This document shows, in pieces, positions 46,521 to 55,794 of a stretch of DNA of 64,000 nucleotides. Source of the DNA: Christiangramia bathymodioli (GTDB lineage: Bacteria; Bacteroidota; Bacteroidia; Flavobacteriales; Flavobacteriaceae); NCBI GenBank assembly GCA_009735695.1, contig SRSL01000005.1, positions 174,805-238,804 on the forward strand, written 5' to 3'. The position numbers and the translations under genes are program-made. Numbering within the stretch: position 1 is the stretch's first letter; each line of letters opens with the position of its first letter. Below the pieces are notes generated by a model, which saw only the letters and a list, made by a program, of their open reading frames with translations, had not been told where the DNA came from and searched no databases.

Positions 46521-47564
46521 TTATCTTCTGATTCCCTGCTTGTTGATCCAGCGGATATATTCCTGCTTATTTCGGTTATGCTGGGCCAAAGTTTTGGCAA
46601 ATTTGTGGTAACCAAAATTCTCCACGTCAGCCACAAAATAGAAGTATTCGTGATCCTCATAGTTCAGCACCGCATCAATCGATGAGATATCCGGCATAAA
46701 GATAGGTCCGGGAGGTAATTGCTGATATTTATAGGTATTGTAAGGCGAATCCAGTTCCAGGTCTTTATAAAGCACCCTTTTGATGATGGTATCAAAATTC
46801 CCGGTCTTCTCCTTGATCGCGTAGATCACGGTAGGATCGGCATCCAGTTTCCAGCCGTTCTTATACCGGTTCATATACACACCTGCAACTTTTGGCCTTT
46901 CATCAACCTTCGCTGTTTCTTTCTGAACGATACTGGCCAGCGTCATCACTTCACGCGGACTCAGACCAATTTTATCGGCCTTTTCCAGCCGTGATTCGTT
47001 CCAGAAACGCTCGTATTCCTTTTGCATCCTGCTTCTAAATTCTTCAGCAGAAGTGTTCCAGTAAAACTCATATTGATTGGGAATATACATCCCAAGGGCG
47101 GTCCTCTCGTTAAACTCACTTTGCTTCAAAAAAGAAGAGTCCCTGAAAGCTTCCAATAATGAAATACTGTCGGCCTCGATCTGATCGGCTATTCTCCCGG
47201 CGAGGTCCTCCAGACGTTCCTGGTTGTTAAAAACCACTTTTACCGGTGCATTGCCAGCTCGCAGGGCATTCACCAGCTCGTTGTTGTTCATTCCCTTTTT
47301 CAGAAAATATCGGCCGGGACGTACATTACTGGCATAGCCTTTCTTTTCTGCCACTAAACGGAAACTTTGCTCATCTTCGATCAAAGTAGCAACCGAATCC
47401 ATCACTGTCTGGAAATCGGCTCCGGTTGGAACATACACCACCTCCCGTTCAGTCTCGAAAGACGTATTCGAGGAAAATATGCTGTTGTGGATATAATAAC
47501 TGAATATCCCAAGGGCGATCAGGCCAAGCAGCACGACCGCGATAAGTATCTTTCTAATGTACAT
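46521..47564 (-). CDS. mltG: endolytic murein transglycosylase MltG
   Basis: A 347-residue protein with one N-terminal membrane helix (about 5-27), a LysM-like region, and a YceG catalytic domain. The motif ASIVQKETAKVDERPKVAG holds the catalytic Glu near residue 215, and the ending PDISSIDAVLN is typical. It cuts nascent peptidoglycan and sets chain length. It overlaps the preceding GNAT gene by 11 bases. Confidence 0.93.
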   Translation of the reverse strand: MYIRKILIAVVLLGLIALGIFSYYIHNSIFSSNTSFETEREVVYVPTGADFQTVMDSVATLIEDEQSFRLVAEKKGYASNVRPGRYFLKKGMNNNELVNALRAGNAPVKVVFNNQERLEDLAGRIADQIEADSISLLEAFRDSSFLKQSEFNERTALGMYIPNQYEFYWNTSAEEFRSRMQKEYERFWNESRLEKADKIGLSPREVMTLASIVQKETAKVDERPKVAGVYMNRYKNGWKLDADPTVIYAIKEKTGNFDTIIKRVLYKDLELDSPYNTYKYQQLPPGPIFMPDISSIDAVLNYEDHEYFYFVADVENFGYHKFAKTLAQHNRNKQEYIRWINKQGIRR

Positions 47565-48084
47565 TATTCAATAATTGGTAAAGCCATTCATCTTTAAATT
47601 CTCCGTTGAACAGCGTCCAGTCTTTTTTAAGTCCTACTTTCCTAAAACCGTTGCTTTCAAAAACGCGCATACTGTCTTTATTACCTTCGGTAACATTCGC
47701 ATAGACCTGGTGCAGTCCAAGATGAGTAAAGCAAAATTCGCATAAAAGGGAAAGGCTTTCAGACCCAAAGCCCTTTTTACGGTCTTTTTTATCAGCGATC
47801 AGAATCCCAATGGCTGCTCTTCGGTCCTTTGGTTCCAGGTCAAAAACATCAATCAAGCCCAATCTTCTGTGCCGTTTGGAACAGATCATTAGCCTTAATT
47901 GTTTGATATCGTAAATATCGCGATGTGCATTTTCGATATACTGCCTGATGAGAAATTTTGAATAAGGAGACTGGGTTGAACTGATCTCCCAGAAATCCTC
48001 GGTATTTTCTATTTCGTGAATAAAATCAAGATCTTCCGGCTCTAAGGCTCTTAAATAAACTTTTTTACCCTGAAGTGTTAACAT
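47554..48084 (-). CDS. GNAT family N-acetyltransferase (RimJ/RimL-like)
   Basis: A 176-residue protein. The start MLTLQGKKVYLRALEPEDLDF and the acetyl-CoA loop DRKKGFGSESLSLL fit the RimJ/RimL type that acetylates protein N-termini or amino acids. The target is unknown. It overlaps dapF by 7 bases and mltG by 11 bases. Confidence 0.87.
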   Translation of the reverse strand: MLTLQGKKVYLRALEPEDLDFIHEIENTEDFWEISSTQSPYSKFLIRQYIENAHRDIYDIKQLRLMICSKRHRRLGLIDVFDLEPKDRRAAIGILIADKKDRKKGFGSESLSLLCEFCFTHLGLHQVYANVTEGNKDSMRVFESNGFRKVGLKKDWTLFNGEFKDEWLYQLLNNVH

Positions 48085-48866
48085 ACGATCTCTCCTTTAA
48101 AAACATATTCCGCAGGCCCGGTTAACCAGATATCTTCAAAATGATCACCTTTCTTTTTAAAACTTACCGAAAGTTCACCTCCCTGGGTAATCAGCTTAAC
48201 TTTTTCAGCTTGAGTTTTACCTGAAACGAAAGCGGCCAGTGCCACGGCTGTAACGCCTGTTCCGCAGGAAAGAGTTTCATCTTCCACTCCTCTTTCGTAA
48301 GTCCTAACCGAAAAGCTGTCTTCGGAAAGCTCCTGAACGAAATTGACATTGGTACCACCGGTTTTCTTATATCTATCTGAATATCTAACCTCGGCACCTT
48401 CCTTTTTAATATCGGTTTTCGCGATATCTTCTGAAAATAATACGTGGTGAGGAGAACCGGTATCTAAAAACATGAAGTTTTCGAATTGATTAACCTCCTT
48501 CACATCCTGCATCTTCAAACTTACCAATCCGTTTTCGATCACCGCCTCATGGGCTCCATCTATTGCGGTAAACCTAGCCTTATCATTTACGATCCCAAGA
48601 AATTTAGCAAAAGCAACCAGGCACCTCCCTCCATTTCCGCACATACTGCTTTCGTTACCATCGGCATTGAAGTAAACCATTTTAAAATCATCGCCTTCAA
48701 CTTCAGGATTTTCAAGCAGGATAAGTCCGTCTGCACCTATGCCAAATTTGCGGTCACAAAGGCGCTGAATTATTTTGGTATTGTTTTTGGATAATTTCTG
48801 ATCCCGGTTATCGATCATCACAAAATCGTTACCCGTTCCCTGATATTTATAGAATGTAAGTTTCAT
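48078..48866 (-). CDS. dapF: diaminopimelate epimerase
   Basis: A 262-residue protein, started at ATG 48866 because KLTFYKYQGTGNDFVMID is the conserved N-terminus. The two catalytic cysteines are in SSMCGNGGRC and ETLSCGTGV. It interconverts LL- and meso-diaminopimelate for lysine and the cell wall. It is operon partner of GNAT and mltG, so the transcript groups cell-wall genes. Confidence 0.95.
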   Translation of the reverse strand: MKLTFYKYQGTGNDFVMIDNRDQKLSKNNTKIIQRLCDRKFGIGADGLILLENPEVEGDDFKMVYFNADGNESSMCGNGGRCLVAFAKFLGIVNDKARFTAIDGAHEAVIENGLVSLKMQDVKEVNQFENFMFLDTGSPHHVLFSEDIAKTDIKKEGAEVRYSDRYKKTGGTNVNFVQELSEDSFSVRTYERGVEDETLSCGTGVTAVALAAFVSGKTQAEKVKLITQGGELSVSFKKKGDHFEDIWLTGPAEYVFKGEIVC

Positions 48867-48885
48867 AATCTTTTTACAAGAGTGG

Positions 48886-48893
48886 CAAATATA
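48886..48893 (-). promoter_or_regulatory. candidate -7 box of dapF
   Basis: On the minus strand TATATTTG matches TAnnTTTG, 19 bases before the dapF ATG. The site 19 bases upstream reads CTG instead of TTG. Confidence 0.5.
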
Positions 48894-48918
48894 CAATTTT
48901 GATCAGGAAATTCAGGTT

Positions 48919-48936
48919 GTTAAAGCGCGGTTAAAG
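48919..48936 (+). promoter_or_regulatory. GTTAAAG direct repeat upstream of htrA
   Basis: GTTAAAG occurs at 48919-48925 and again at 48930-48936, an exact repeat with an 11-base period. It is 64 bases before the htrA ATG and between htrA and the divergent dapF. The same arrangement (GTTAAC-N5-GTTAAA) is upstream of the histidine kinase operon. An OmpR-type regulator site is inferred. Confidence 0.5.
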
Positions 48937-48999
48937 TGGCTTGATTTTATACGATTCGGGAGAAGAAAAAAGTTAAATTCATTAAATAAATATCCGAAA

Positions 49000-50397
49000 A
49001 TGAAAAGAATAGCAACATTACTATTTGTATCCATTCTTGGAGGTGTATTAACATTAGGAAGTTATAAACTGTTTCTCGAAGAAGAAATGGTAACGCATCA
49101 ACCACAGAATATTACAACATCGAACAATTTTTTACCGGTATCCAGTTCCAGCAATATTTACGGAACCAATGCCGATTTTACCGAAGCAGCTGAAAATACC
49201 GTTCATGCCGTTGTTCACGTGAAAAACGTGGCTGTCTTTAAAGGCCCCCGAAATATCTGGGAATATTACCAGTATGGCAATGGCGGTGGCAGAGCACTTC
49301 AGGGAGCAGGCTCTGGTGTTATCATCACTCCAGATGGTTACATCGTGACCAATAACCACGTGATTAAAGGAGCCAGTGAGATCGAAGTGACTCTTAACAA
49401 CAACGAGACCTATAAGGCAGATGTGATAGGTGCCGATGCCAAATCTGATATCGCCCTTATCAAGATCGACGCACAGGACCTGGATTATATCCCTTTTGGA
49501 GATTCAGATAATGTGAAACTTGGAGAATGGGTGCTTGCCGTAGGTAACCCCTTCAATTTGAAATCGACTGTAACTGCTGGTATCATAAGTGCAAAAGCTC
49601 GTGACCTGAACGCAAGGGATAATTCCCCACAGTCGTTCATTCAAACTGATGCTGCGATCAACCCTGGAAATAGTGGAGGTGCGCTGGTGAATATCAACGG
49701 AGAATTAATTGGTATCAATACCGCCATTACCTCGCCCAGCGGAAGTTATATTGGTTATGCATTTGCAGTACCTTCCAACAACGCCCGAAAAATCGTAGAA
49801 GACATCATGGAATATGGCGATGTACAGCAGGGAATCCTAGGAATTAGAGGAGGTAATATCACCCCCGATATCATTAATGAATATGAACTGAACGAAACCC
49901 AGGGAGTCCTGGTGAGTGGCGTAACTCCGGGAAGTGGTGCCGAAAAGGCCGGATTAAAATCGATGGATATCATTCGAAAAATCGACGATATCAGGATCAC
50001 TAAATTCTCCGATCTTACTGGCTACATCAATTCCAAACGACCTGGAGATAAGGTATTGGTACAGTATGTACGCGATGGAAAAAAAGGCGAAGTGAACGTT
50101 GAACTTACCAAACTGGACACGTACCAGGTACGGGTTTTAGGTCTGGAGGTTGCTAATGCTTCAGCTGATGAATTGAAGGCTTACAACGCACCGAACGGAG
50201 TTCGTATCAATCGCACCCTGGTGGAAGATCTTGAATCTGCCGACCTGGTTGGCGGGATCATTTCAGAGATCAATAACCAGAAGGTGAATTCCATCCGCGA
50301 TGTTGAAAATATCATCGAGAACAGGAATGACGCCAATCCAATCGTGGTTACCTATTATAACCAGAATGGAGAAGAAAAGCGTATGGTTTGGAGATAA
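49000..50397 (+). CDS. htrA: HtrA/DegP-type periplasmic serine protease
   Basis: A 465-residue protein with an N-terminal membrane anchor or signal (1-25). The catalytic triad is visible: VTNNHVIKG (His), AKSDIALIK (Asp) and INPGNSGGAL (Ser). One PDZ domain follows (about 265-365) and a second, shorter one (about 375-465). It degrades or refolds damaged envelope proteins. A terminator follows. A GTTAAAG box precedes it. Confidence 0.94.
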   Translation: MKRIATLLFVSILGGVLTLGSYKLFLEEEMVTHQPQNITTSNNFLPVSSSSNIYGTNADFTEAAENTVHAVVHVKNVAVFKGPRNIWEYYQYGNGGGRALQGAGSGVIITPDGYIVTNNHVIKGASEIEVTLNNNETYKADVIGADAKSDIALIKIDAQDLDYIPFGDSDNVKLGEWVLAVGNPFNLKSTVTAGIISAKARDLNARDNSPQSFIQTDAAINPGNSGGALVNINGELIGINTAITSPSGSYIGYAFAVPSNNARKIVEDIMEYGDVQQGILGIRGGNITPDIINEYELNETQGVLVSGVTPGSGAEKAGLKSMDIIRKIDDIRITKFSDLTGYINSKRPGDKVLVQYVRDGKKGEVNVELTKLDTYQVRVLGLEVANASADELKAYNAPNGVRINRTLVEDLESADLVGGIISEINNQKVNSIRDVENIIENRNDANPIVVTYYNQNGEEKRMVWR

Positions 50398-50421
50398 ATA
50401 AACCTTCATTATAAGCAATAT

Positions 50422-50449
50422 AGCCCTTCCCGAACGGAAGGGCTTTTTC
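50422..50449 (+). terminator. terminator after htrA
   Basis: AGCCCTTCC (50422-50430) pairs with GGAAGGGCT (50436-50444), followed by T bases. Confidence 0.8.
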
Positions 50450-50484
50450 TTTTAAAAAAACTTTACGAAAACGTTTGAAATATA

Positions 50485-50492
50485 TACTTTTG
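50485..50492 (+). promoter_or_regulatory. candidate -7 box of gap
   Basis: TACTTTTG matches TAnnTTTG, 29 bases before the ATG. The site 19 bases upstream reads TTA, close to TTG. Confidence 0.5.
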
Positions 50493-50521
50493 CCCGAAAT
50501 TTTTAACACCACAACCTAATA

Positions 50522-51970
50522 ATGGACTTTAATCAAGTTTACGAAAAAGAGCTTTCCTTTCAGGCAGACCGCCGCAAAGCAACCGTAGAATTCATTAATA
50601 TCGTTAGCGACCTCTGGTATGACAAATCAATTGAACTGGTTTTGTTCAGAAACCAGTTGATCAATAGGAATGTTAGCGATATCCTGGATCTGCATGAATA
50701 TGCCGGAGAATTCGTTGGAAAACCCATTTCGATATTCGATTCGGTAGAGATCGCCAAGGCAATACAGGATCTTAAGCTTCCACCGGCCAAACTGGATATC
50801 GGGAAACTCACCTATGAATATCACCTGGAAGACCAGAAATATTCGAATGCCATGGCATTTGTTTCCAACAAGCTGAAGCACGCAAAGAAGACCGAGGCAT
50901 TAAAGCCAAAAGACGTTGTTCTTTATGGGTTCGGAAGAATTGGAAGACTGGTTGCTCGTGAACTGATGACGCGTACCGGAAAAGGAAATCAGCTTAGATT
51001 GCGAGCCGTGGTTACAAGAGGAAAGATCGATGCCACCGTACTTGAAAAAAGAGCTTCACTTTTAAAGAGCGATTCTGTTCATGGTCCATTCAGTGGAACG
51101 GTAAATATTGATGAAAATAATTCGGCTTTGATCATTAATGGCACTACCGTTCATATGATCTCGGCAAACCAGCCGGAAGATATCGATTATACTCAATACG
51201 GGATCAATAATACGCTGGTTATCGATAATACAGGGGTCTTCAGAGATAAAGAAGCTTTAAGCCGCCACCTGAATTCTGTTGGGGCTTCAAAGGTTTTGCT
51301 AACTGCACCTGGAAAAGAAGTACCAAATATTGTTCATGGAGTGAACCAGAAGGAACACGATCCAGATAAGATCGATATATTCTCTGCTGCTTCGTGTACC
51401 ACTAACGCTATAACCCCGGTTTTAAAAGCAGTGCAGGACACCCTTGGGGTGGCGCACGGTCACCTGGAAACCATCCACGCCTATACCAACGACCAGAACC
51501 TGGTAGACAATATGCATAATAAATATCGTCGTGGTCGTGCCGCTGGACTTAATATGGTTATTACTGAAACCGGTGCAGGGAAAGCGGTCTCCAAAGCACT
51601 TCCTGTTTTTGAAGGAAAGTTGACCTCCAGTGCAATCAGAGTTCCGGTTCCAAATGGCTCTCTCGCAATCTTGAATTTAGAAGTTGAAAAGAACACCAGC
51701 CTGGAAGAAGTGAACAGCATTCTCAAAAAATATGCATTGGAAGGCGACTTGGTTGAGCAGATCCAATATTCTGTAGATAATGAACTGGTTTCTTCAGATA
51801 TAATTGGCTCTTCTGCCCCGGCAATTTACGACAGCAACGCGACCATCGTTTCTGCAGACGGGAAAAATGTGATCCTTTATATTTGGTACGATAATGAATA
51901 TGGTTATAGTCACCAGGTACTGCGACTTGCAAAATATATCGCCAAGGTAAGACGATTCACTTATTACTAG
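50522..51970 (+). CDS. gap: glyceraldehyde-3-phosphate dehydrogenase, long form
   Basis: A 482-residue protein. Residues about 1-130 form an N-terminal extension without a motif I recognise; then VVLYGFGRIGRLVAREL starts the NAD domain, and SAASCTTNAITP holds the catalytic Cys. Classical GAPDH has about 335 residues, so the extension is a feature of this long subfamily. It works in glycolysis or gluconeogenesis. It is flanked by terminators and so monocistronic. Confidence 0.93.
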   Translation: MDFNQVYEKELSFQADRRKATVEFINIVSDLWYDKSIELVLFRNQLINRNVSDILDLHEYAGEFVGKPISIFDSVEIAKAIQDLKLPPAKLDIGKLTYEYHLEDQKYSNAMAFVSNKLKHAKKTEALKPKDVVLYGFGRIGRLVARELMTRTGKGNQLRLRAVVTRGKIDATVLEKRASLLKSDSVHGPFSGTVNIDENNSALIINGTTVHMISANQPEDIDYTQYGINNTLVIDNTGVFRDKEALSRHLNSVGASKVLLTAPGKEVPNIVHGVNQKEHDPDKIDIFSAASCTTNAITPVLKAVQDTLGVAHGHLETIHAYTNDQNLVDNMHNKYRRGRAAGLNMVITETGAGKAVSKALPVFEGKLTSSAIRVPVPNGSLAILNLEVEKNTSLEEVNSILKKYALEGDLVEQIQYSVDNELVSSDIIGSSAPAIYDSNATIVSADGKNVILYIWYDNEYGYSHQVLRLAKYIAKVRRFTYY

Positions 51971-51988
51971 AGGCAATAATTTTTAGTA

Positions 51989-52018
51989 AAAAAACCCTGC
52001 CATTGGCGGGGTTTTTTT
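51989..52018 (+). terminator. terminator after gap
   Basis: AACCCTGCC pairs with GGCGGGGTT around a short loop, followed by T bases. Confidence 0.8.
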
Positions 52019-52147
52019 ATTTTTGCGCAACCTTTAAAAATAATCATAACTAATTCAAAACAAGAAGCGAATCACCTCCGAAAATCTGAAATACTAATCA
52101 AACAATTCGCTCGTTGTTCAATGAAATTAAAACTCAATCCCCAAAAA

Positions 52148-52741
52148 ATGAGAACTCAAAATTACGTTTTGGCAATCTTTGCTTTTATTGCAGTATTTCA
52201 GGTAAACGCACAACAGGACAGCATCGCTACACAAACTCCTGTTCAGGATGAATTCACTAAACTTATTGAAGAATCGAACAACTACCAGGGCTATAAGGTA
52301 GTGGAGTACGATAAGTTAATAGAACTTCGAAACACGACCAGGAGCTATATTTCTGAATTAAAGGAAGAGATCATCGTTCAGCAAAATACGGTAGACCAGC
52401 AAAATGAGGAGATCAAGCAATTAAAAACCGATCTCAGCGCCACCCAGGAAGATCTTACACGGGTAACCGAAGAGAAAGATGCTCTTATGTTTCTTGGGAT
52501 GCCCTTTAGTAAAAGTGGGTACAAAACGATGATGTGGGGAATCGTTGGTGGGCTTATCGTGATCCTCCTGATCCTGTTCTTCCGTTATAAAAGTTCGAAT
52601 GCAGCAACCAAAGAAGCGCAAAAGAAACTGGAAGAAACCGAAAAGGAATTCGATTCTTACCGTACCAAAGCCCTTGAAAAAGAGCAACGCCTGGGAAGAA
52701 TGCTGCAGGACGAAAGAAATAAAGCTGCAGGAAACTCCTAA
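52148..52741 (+). CDS. coiled-coil membrane protein upstream of trmD
   Basis: A 197-residue protein; the ATG at 52148 gives a signal peptide ending NAQQ, unlike the upstream frame start at 52121. Residues about 55-115 form a coiled coil (heptad-rich), followed by a membrane helix (IVGGLIVILLILFFRY) and a second coiled coil. It is not a methyltransferase, though databases label such genes so because of trmD. Function unknown; conserved position before trmD. Confidence 0.75.
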   Translation: MRTQNYVLAIFAFIAVFQVNAQQDSIATQTPVQDEFTKLIEESNNYQGYKVVEYDKLIELRNTTRSYISELKEEIIVQQNTVDQQNEEIKQLKTDLSATQEDLTRVTEEKDALMFLGMPFSKSGYKTMMWGIVGGLIVILLILFFRYKSSNAATKEAQKKLEETEKEFDSYRTKALEKEQRLGRMLQDERNKAAGNS

Positions 52742-52767
52742 AGAGACACTCCTTTTAAAAATTTAGT

Positions 52768-53448
52768 ATGCGAATTGATATTATTACCGTAGTACCCGAT
52801 ATTCTTAAAAGTCCGTTCGAGGCTTCCATCCTCCAGCGCGCGATCAAGAAAGGCCTGGTAGAGATCCATTTGCATAATTTGAGAGATTATACTACCGATA
52901 ATTATAAAACGGTAGATGATTACCAGTTTGGCGGAGGCGCGGGGATGGTGATGATGATCGAACCCATCGATAAGTGCATTAGCAAACTAAAGTCGGAACG
53001 GGAATACCAGGAGGTGATTTATATGACCCCTGATGGAGAAAGACTTCAGCAGAAAATGGCGAACAGGCTGTCTATGCATGAAAATATCATTATTCTTTGC
53101 GGTCATTATAAAGGGGTAGACCAGCGAGTTCGCGATCATTTTGTTACTAAAGAGATTTCCATTGGAGATTATGTATTATCTGGTGGTGAACTTGGAGCTG
53201 CGGTGCTTTGCGATGCGGTGATCAGGCTCATTCCAGGAGTTTTGGGCAATGAAACCTCTGCCCTAACCGACTCCTTCCAGGACGACCTGCTGGCACCTCC
53301 GGTCTACACAAGACCATCAGAATATAAAGGATGGGAAGTTCCAGAGGTACTTACCTCAGGAAATTTTCCAAAGATCGAAGCCTGGAGAGAAGAGCAGGCA
53401 TTGGAGCGAACCAGGAAATTAAGGCCAGATCTTTTAAAAGATGAATAA
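52768..53448 (+). CDS. trmD: tRNA (guanine-N1)-methyltransferase
   Basis: A 226-residue SPOUT enzyme that makes m1G37 in tRNA. The knot motifs [12 protein letters not shown] and [13 protein letters not shown] are present, as is FGGGAGMVM. It lies 26 bases after the coiled-coil gene and upstream of rplS, which has its own promoter. Confidence 0.96.
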   Translation: MRIDIITVVPDILKSPFEASILQRAIKKGLVEIHLHNLRDYTTDNYKTVDDYQFGGGAGMVMMIEPIDKCISKLKSEREYQEVIYMTPDGERLQQKMANRLSMHENIIILCGHYKGVDQRVRDHFVTKEISIGDYVLSGGELGAAVLCDAVIRLIPGVLGNETSALTDSFQDDLLAPPVYTRPSEYKGWEVPEVLTSGNFPKIEAWREEQALERTRKLRPDLLKDE

Positions 53449-53461
53449 TTTAAAATCAGGC

Positions 53462-53491
53462 TTGTAGAATAATATAAAATCATTAATTTTG
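53462..53491 (+). promoter_or_regulatory. consensus promoter of rplS
   Basis: TTG (53462-53464), 19 bases, then TAATTTTG (53484-53491): a perfect match to the Bacteroidota consensus. The transcript would have a leader of about 65 bases before the ATG at 53562. This is the best promoter in the window. Confidence 0.8.
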
Positions 53492-53561
53492 CACTCATTC
53501 TAAAATAACCTCTGGCGATAACCGTGAATGTTGTTTTGGATTTTACTTTAAACTATCAAAC

Positions 53562-53912
53562 ATGGAATCGTTAGTAAAATACGTTCAGGACGAATTCGTA
53601 GACAAAAAAGATTTTCCTCAGTTTTCAGCTGGTGACACCATCACTGTTTACTATGAAATTAAAGAGGGACAAAAAACAAGAACCCAGTTCTTTAGAGGAG
53701 TGGTTATCCAGCAGAGAGGTACTGGAGCTTCACAAACTTTTACCATTCGTAAGATGAGTGGTACTGTTGGAGTAGAAAGAATTTTCCCAATTAACCTTCC
53801 TGCTATCCAGAAGATAGAAGTGAACAAAAGAGGTAAAGTTAGAAGAGCAAGAATCTTCTACTTTAGAGAACTTACCGGTAAGAAAGCCCGTATTAAAGAG
53901 GCTAAAAGGTAA
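53562..53912 (+). CDS. rplS: 50S ribosomal protein L19
   Basis: A 116-residue protein. It has the family sequence FSAGDTITVYYEIKEGQKTR and ends in RARIFYFRELTGKKARIKE. It binds at the 30S-50S interface. It has its own consensus promoter and a terminator. Confidence 0.97.
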   Translation: MESLVKYVQDEFVDKKDFPQFSAGDTITVYYEIKEGQKTRTQFFRGVVIQQRGTGASQTFTIRKMSGTVGVERIFPINLPAIQKIEVNKRGKVRRARIFYFRELTGKKARIKEAKR

Positions 53913-53936
53913 TTTCCACCTTATTTATAAGTTAAA

Positions 53937-53965
53937 AAGCTCCGATCTATCGGGGCTTTTTTTTT
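53937..53965 (+). terminator. terminator after rplS
   Basis: AGCTCCGAT pairs with ATCGGGGCT around a 2-base core loop, followed by at least eight T. Confidence 0.8.
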
Positions 53966-54138
53966 AGCCTGTTTTTATCTACTGGTTATGAATGATTTAG
54001 AATTTAAGGCCTTGACTTAACTCAATTAAATGAAATATTAACTTTTTTCCTGAAGTCTTAAAGTTTTAACATTTGTTCTGAAAAAGATATGTTTTTTTAA
54101 TGTTATTTCCTCTCCCTTAAAAACTTAAAACATATTTT

Positions 54139-55554
54139 ATGAAAAAGACATTTACCAAGGTATGGCAACTAATGCTGTACACATTCGTATTGGGGGCATT
54201 TTTAACATCCTGCCAATCTGAAGTAGATTATGAAGTGGAAGCCCAATCGACAGTGGAGGATCTACAGGAACCAGAATACGACAGTTATATTGTGATCTCG
54301 GGAACTGACGATACCTCGTTAAAATCTGCAAACCAATATTTGAAAGCCCTTCAAGGAGTCGAAATTATCGAAAGCCTGCCAGGTCTGGGAGCTACAATAG
54401 TTAAGGCGGGAAGTGCTGATTTTTCAAAATCTGCGGAAAAGAATAACCTAATAGTTCTTCCGAATTACCAAATCAAATGGATTCCAGATACCGAAACTTT
54501 GGCAGTTAAAGATTATTCTACGGTAGGCGATAACGAAACGTATAGAGACCGTCTTTGGGGATTGGATGCGATTGAAGCGCCAAAAGCCTGGGAAACCGGA
54601 AATCTTGGTGGTGGAACCAGCGTTTACGTTCTAGACTCAGGTATAGATGCAGAACATCCTGATTTAAGTCCAAATTTAAACACTACTCTTTCTAAAAGCT
54701 TTGTTCCAGGAGAGCATTGGAACATTCAGCCAGGTTTCTACTTCAATCATGGAACTCATGTTGCCGGTACCATTGCCGCAGCATATAATGACTGGGGAGT
54801 GATTGGTGTGGCTCCAAAAACCGAACTGGTAGCCTTGAAAGTTTTATCAGAATTTACCGGAAGAGGATCTGTTGGGGCTATCGCAGCCGGAATCTATTAT
54901 GCAGCAGACAATGATGCAGATGTCATCAATATGAGCCTTGGCTCCATGATCAATAAAAATGGCTGGCTTACAGATGCTGATGGTGAACAATATAAGGTAC
55001 CTGCGAATTTAGTTCAGGAATACATTAGCTTCTACCAGGCAGCTATTAACTATGCCTACAATAAAGGTACGACCATTATAGCCTCTGCTGGAAACGATGC
55101 CCTGAATGCAGATGGAGACGGTTCAAACATTAAATTACCAGCCGGACTGAATAATGTCATTGCGGTTTCTTCTACCGCTCCTGAAGGATATGGAGCTTTC
55201 CCAAATCCTAATTTTGACATCCCAGCATCTTATACGAATTATGGTGTTTCTCTTGTAGATATTGCGGCTCCGGGAGGTGATTTTGATGTAAGATATTCAA
55301 ATGGCAATATTTATCCTTTTGATCTTATTTGGAGCACCATTTCGAATGGATGGGGATATTCGGCAGGAACAAGTATGGCTTCCCCACACGTGTCTGGTGT
55401 TGCAGCTTTGATCATCAGCAAGAATGGAGGCGATATGGATCCCGCTGAAGTTGAAAAACAGTTACTGAAGACTGCTGATAAAGTTGAAGGCAACGGCCAG
55501 AATCCATACTACGGTCATGGACGGGTTAATGCCTACAGGGCAGTAACCGAATAA
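54139..55554 (+). CDS. S8 family subtilisin-like protease, lipoprotein
   Basis: A 471-residue protein with a lipobox LTSC (Cys25). An inhibitor-like prodomain is followed by the catalytic domain from about residue 150: YVLDSGIDAEHPD (Asp), NHGTHVAGTIAA (His) and AGTSMASPHVSG (Ser). It is an outer-membrane-anchored protease. No sorting domain is visible. A terminator follows at 55582. Confidence 0.93.
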   Translation: MKKTFTKVWQLMLYTFVLGAFLTSCQSEVDYEVEAQSTVEDLQEPEYDSYIVISGTDDTSLKSANQYLKALQGVEIIESLPGLGATIVKAGSADFSKSAEKNNLIVLPNYQIKWIPDTETLAVKDYSTVGDNETYRDRLWGLDAIEAPKAWETGNLGGGTSVYVLDSGIDAEHPDLSPNLNTTLSKSFVPGEHWNIQPGFYFNHGTHVAGTIAAAYNDWGVIGVAPKTELVALKVLSEFTGRGSVGAIAAGIYYAADNDADVINMSLGSMINKNGWLTDADGEQYKVPANLVQEYISFYQAAINYAYNKGTTIIASAGNDALNADGDGSNIKLPAGLNNVIAVSSTAPEGYGAFPNPNFDIPASYTNYGVSLVDIAAPGGDFDVRYSNGNIYPFDLIWSTISNGWGYSAGTSMASPHVSGVAALIISKNGGDMDPAEVEKQLLKTADKVEGNGQNPYYGHGRVNAYRAVTE

Positions 55555-55581
55555 TTAAATACTCAATTTTTATTCCTATAA

Positions 55582-55610
55582 AGAGCCTCTTCTCGAGGCT
55601 CTTTTTTTTG
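55582..55610 (+). terminator. terminator after the S8 protease
   Basis: AGAGCCTC (55582-55589) pairs with GAGGCTCT (55595-55602), followed by T bases. The stretch from here to 55780 holds no gene I can see. Confidence 0.8.
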
Positions 55611-55780
55611 AACAATTCAATTATAAAAAAGTTAAAGAGCCGGCCCGACACAAGGCTTTTAAGTATCTTTATATTCGGAATTGATCGAGGTCTTAATTAC
55701 ACAACATAATTTGTTCTATAACCTTGATTTCCCGTAAAGCATGTTCTTTACATAGGGTTTTATCTTCTATATAACACCAT

Positions 55781-55788
55781 TAATTTTG
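55781..55788 (+). promoter_or_regulatory. candidate -7 box of the small RNA
   Basis: TAATTTTG, identical to the rplS -7 box. The -33 site 19 bases upstream reads TTT. Transcription would start near 55795. Confidence 0.55.
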
Positions 55789-55794
55789 CATAGT

